From Ciona intestinalis (lineage: Eukaryota; Chordata; Ascidiacea; Phlebobranchia; Cionidae), in contig NW_004190420.2 of assembly GCF_000224145.3 (NCBI RefSeq), forward strand, positions 354,927 to 418,926: 64,000 bases of DNA. The letters run 5' to 3'. Within the stretch, counting starts at the first letter, position 1. Each line of letters opens with the position of its first letter. Positions 61,252-64,000 of this stretch are shown here, piece after piece. The notes beneath the pieces were generated by a model. The model searched no databases, was not told the DNA's origin, and saw nothing but the letters and a program-made list of their open reading frames with translations. The position numbers and the translations under genes were made by a program.

Positions 61252-64000
61252 ATGTCTGCTGAAGTGCGAAATGCCATGTATTCCACCACATCTGAGTCGG
61301 ATTCTGATGATTCTGACTTTGACATGGGGGATGGAGATTTTTCACTATTTGGTGATCTTTCCTCGGGGGATAGTTCAACTGACTCTAAATCTCCAGATGA
61401 ACAAGTGTAAGTAATTTAGCATAATTTTCAGTGTAATTTATACCTTGTTAATGTGTTTTAAGCTCAATGCAATGTTCTTGTTGGTGTTTGTGTATGTGCA
61501 TATGATAAAAAGTTTATCGCACAAAATAAAGTTGGGTATTTTTGCAAACAACTACTAATTTAACTTTATACCCAGAAAAAAACAAGTTAAAATAAGAAGC
61601 ATAACAAAACAGTTAGATCTAATTAATTATTTATATCAAGTAAAGTAACTGTGCATAGCAAGGAGTTTTCTGGAAATATTGCACTGTCCATGGGCTAGGT
61701 GTCAATATTTGCACCTTATAGTTAACATTCATTGTTTACCTTCACCTGGCCACTTTGTTAATCATTTAACCACTTAATAGCCACACAGACAATACCTTAT
61801 GTAAGCACAACTTCCCTCACTGTCTGTATCATCAGCAATACAACCTGTTTGTAGATAATGTAACCAACATTTCACTTTGTTGTGAAGAATAAAAATACCT
61901 ACTTCAGCAATTTTCTGTTTGCCACCCCAACTTATGCCAATCAATAAATTGAAGTGCCTCTTTTTACTTGTTTCGGAAGTGTAGTGTTCAACCATATCTC
62001 TTGGCTGTAATATTTTATAGATCTAGAAATTGAACTGTCGTTAAAACAGCCACAGTTATTTAAAAAAAAATATGTAAATAGCTTTGCCTTAGCTTACAAA
62101 ACAGTCACTATTAGTGCAAAAAATATGAAGTAAATATATATACTATTTCAAATAGTGGTTTACACTTTTGTTACATTAAATAAACTATTAATTTTAAAAT
62201 CCTAACAGCAACTCTGATAGCAATTCTAGCGAAGAAGCGAACGCAGAGACTGAAGTAATTGAAGATAATCTGCGTCACATTGTGTTCAGGTCAATGACGA
62301 ATCAGGTAGAGCAGCAATTTGGCCTAGAAGGATTGATTCATTTCATACTAATAAAGCACATTGTAAAACATCCTATCAAATATTAAGCATTAACTGCATT
62401 TTTTAAGAGGATTTTTATGTGCATTTTGATAATGAAAGGAATGCAAACTGAGAATGGTTTATGTTCAGCAATTCATACCTTTTTATGTATCGCAACTTAT
62501 ACATTTATTGTTCCAACTGATGCAGTGTGCAAACATACAGAGTCTTATTCCTTGTTACAGCTTGAGTCTATGGCCTAGAGACTTCACTCATATCCTTGTT
62601 AATGATAAACTGCTTAGCATTTTGTATATAAATTTGGTGGGTGACGAACAGTGAGTTGGTGTATACTTACTTAACTTAAGCTTGCATGGCTGATAAAAGG
62701 TTTTAATATTTTATATACATTGCATTTTACCCAGTTTTAAAACCACATTGTGTGAACTAGCATGGTGTAAGCCGTCAGACGGTTTAAGTGTCATTAACGT
62801 TCTGTTGCAGGCTTTGAGCTTATGCAAATATAAACAAACAATGTTATTACTGTAGATACTAAAGTCACAGGAAAAGGATCTTACAAAAGATTGGAATGAG
62901 GTGTTTTTCATGCTCACATGCTTTATAACAAAATTCAAATGCTGTTGTTTTTTTGCTAAGCAATCACTTGTTCATGCTTAAGCTTATACATTGATTTGAT
63001 TTGCATGCTGCTTCACTTTACACTGAGGGCTTATAGTTTTGCTGAGCAATTATTTTCCTAGCTGTTATTGACATGCTGATTGTGAAATTATTTGTTTATT
63101 GTTGATTTCCATAAATTACTTAGAGTAGACATAGTTAACAGCATATGGTGTGCCAATATGTCATTTACTTTCCAATCTATTTCTGCCTGTCTTATACTAT
63201 TTAGCACATCAAACTTGTTTGACTTCCAACGTTCCAACCCCAACATACATTGCCACTTGCTTTGTAATATTTAGACAACATTTTAAATGTTTATTTTAGC
63301 CTGTACATCAACTTCATAAAGTCAAAAAATAAAAAAAAATATATGGCATGCCATTTCACTCCATTTCTAATTTCACACCTGTGTATCACTCACGTTTCCC
63401 ATACATACTTAGATCTACTGATCGTCTGATGCTAAAACAAACCCTCTTTATTTCTTCTTACTCTTCTCTTATCTTTAGAACTTTCTCATAAGTCCTCACT
63501 TATTGCCTCCTTCCCCTTCATGGCCCCAACGCAAAAGGGTAATCAATAATATTTCTGCAAAATAACAAAATTATATTAATTTTTAAAATATTAAAATATT
63601 TTGTTTTTTTTTTGTTTTTTTTAACTTTTATGTTTCATTTCTTAATATCTGTTTTTAACACCATGCCATTCTTTTACTTTACAGTTTTACTTTTATTGTT
63701 GGGTTGTTGGCAGTTGGTAAAAACTTTATTTTTATTTTTTTTGTGATCACATCTGCCAAATGATGCCATTGTTTACACGATATATAGCCTATGAAAAGTA
63801 ATTTATTTATTGTTTTGTGTTTATTAAATTTAAACCAATAACTGTTTTATAATCATACTGTAAAAAGTTGTATCTTTTATTTAAGCTTATTCTGCTTAAT
63901 AGTTGTTTAATATATTGCTATATAACACACAGGTTCGTAAGATCACCAACCAAAACCAACGACAAAAAAGAATGTGGAAGCTTTCTGCTTCTCACATAAC
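61252..64000 (+). CDS. Start of an acidic unrecognised protein (runs off the window)
   Basis: Three in-frame exons: 61252-61406, 62209-62305 and 63933 to the window end. The first is strongly acidic and Ser-rich (TSESDSDDSDFDMGDGDFSL, SSGDSSTDSKSPDEQ). The second continues NSDSNSSEEANAETEVIEDN and LRHIVFRSMTNQ. The third turns basic (VRKITNQNQRQKRMWKLSAS). Splice sites are consensus and frames join exactly. No domain is recognised; the acidic start followed by a basic stretch is common in nuclear proteins. About 106 residues are visible. Confidence 0.65.

Overview
Eukaryotic (chordate invertebrate) DNA, AT-rich and gene-dense, with short GT-AG introns. The gene set and repeats fit a sea squirt of the genus Ciona: one kringle protein, a tandem furin/PCSK pair, an SLC6 transporter of the creatine/taurine branch, a TGF-beta superfamily receptor ectodomain, a ~190-bp MITE present about 13 times, and a tRNA-derived SINE. 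The species is inferred; I could not run a search. No tRNA, rRNA, CRISPR or prokaryotic features were seen. Coding models were assembled by hand from splice signals and reading-frame continuity. Apart from the incomplete genes at the window ends and at the gap, exon sums are exact multiples of three.

Layout, left to right. 1-5.6 kb: a possible first exon leaving the window, an assembly gap, and a BTB/C2H2 zinc-finger gene on the minus strand. 5.8-10.6 kb: a secreted kringle protein on the plus strand, divergent from the BTB gene. 10.9-12.6 kb: an orphan acidic single-pass membrane protein (minus). 13.8-15.8 kb (minus): a 215-residue activin/BMP type II receptor-like protein with signal peptide, ectodomain and transmembrane segment but a 43-residue tail and no kinase. 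I consider this the most interesting gene here. 18.1-20.3 kb: an SDR9C-like dehydrogenase (plus) with a large Ser/Thr/Lys-rich insertion. 21.9-24.3 kb: an ADP-ribosylarginine hydrolase (minus). 25.2-30.7 kb: an SLC6 transporter (minus), two of whose exons are duplicated beside a 50-bp gap. 35.1-37.0 kb: an ACP6-like histidine acid phosphatase (plus). 37.4-39.9 kb: a seven-finger C2H2 protein (minus), also part-duplicated beside a gap. 41.7-46.3 and 48.1-58.6 kb: tandem proprotein convertases (plus), the first soluble, the second furin-like with a membrane anchor and sorting tail. 61.3 kb to the end: the start of an acidic unrecognised protein (plus).

The genes do not form one pathway. Furin-type convertases do, however, mature TGF-beta family ligands, and the window also holds a candidate decoy receptor for such ligands. 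Intergenic and intronic DNA carries MITEs, SINEs, two very small palindromic insertions with target-site duplications, and an inverted repeat pair. Two of the three gaps are flanked by duplicated sequence that looks like assembly or haplotype artefact.
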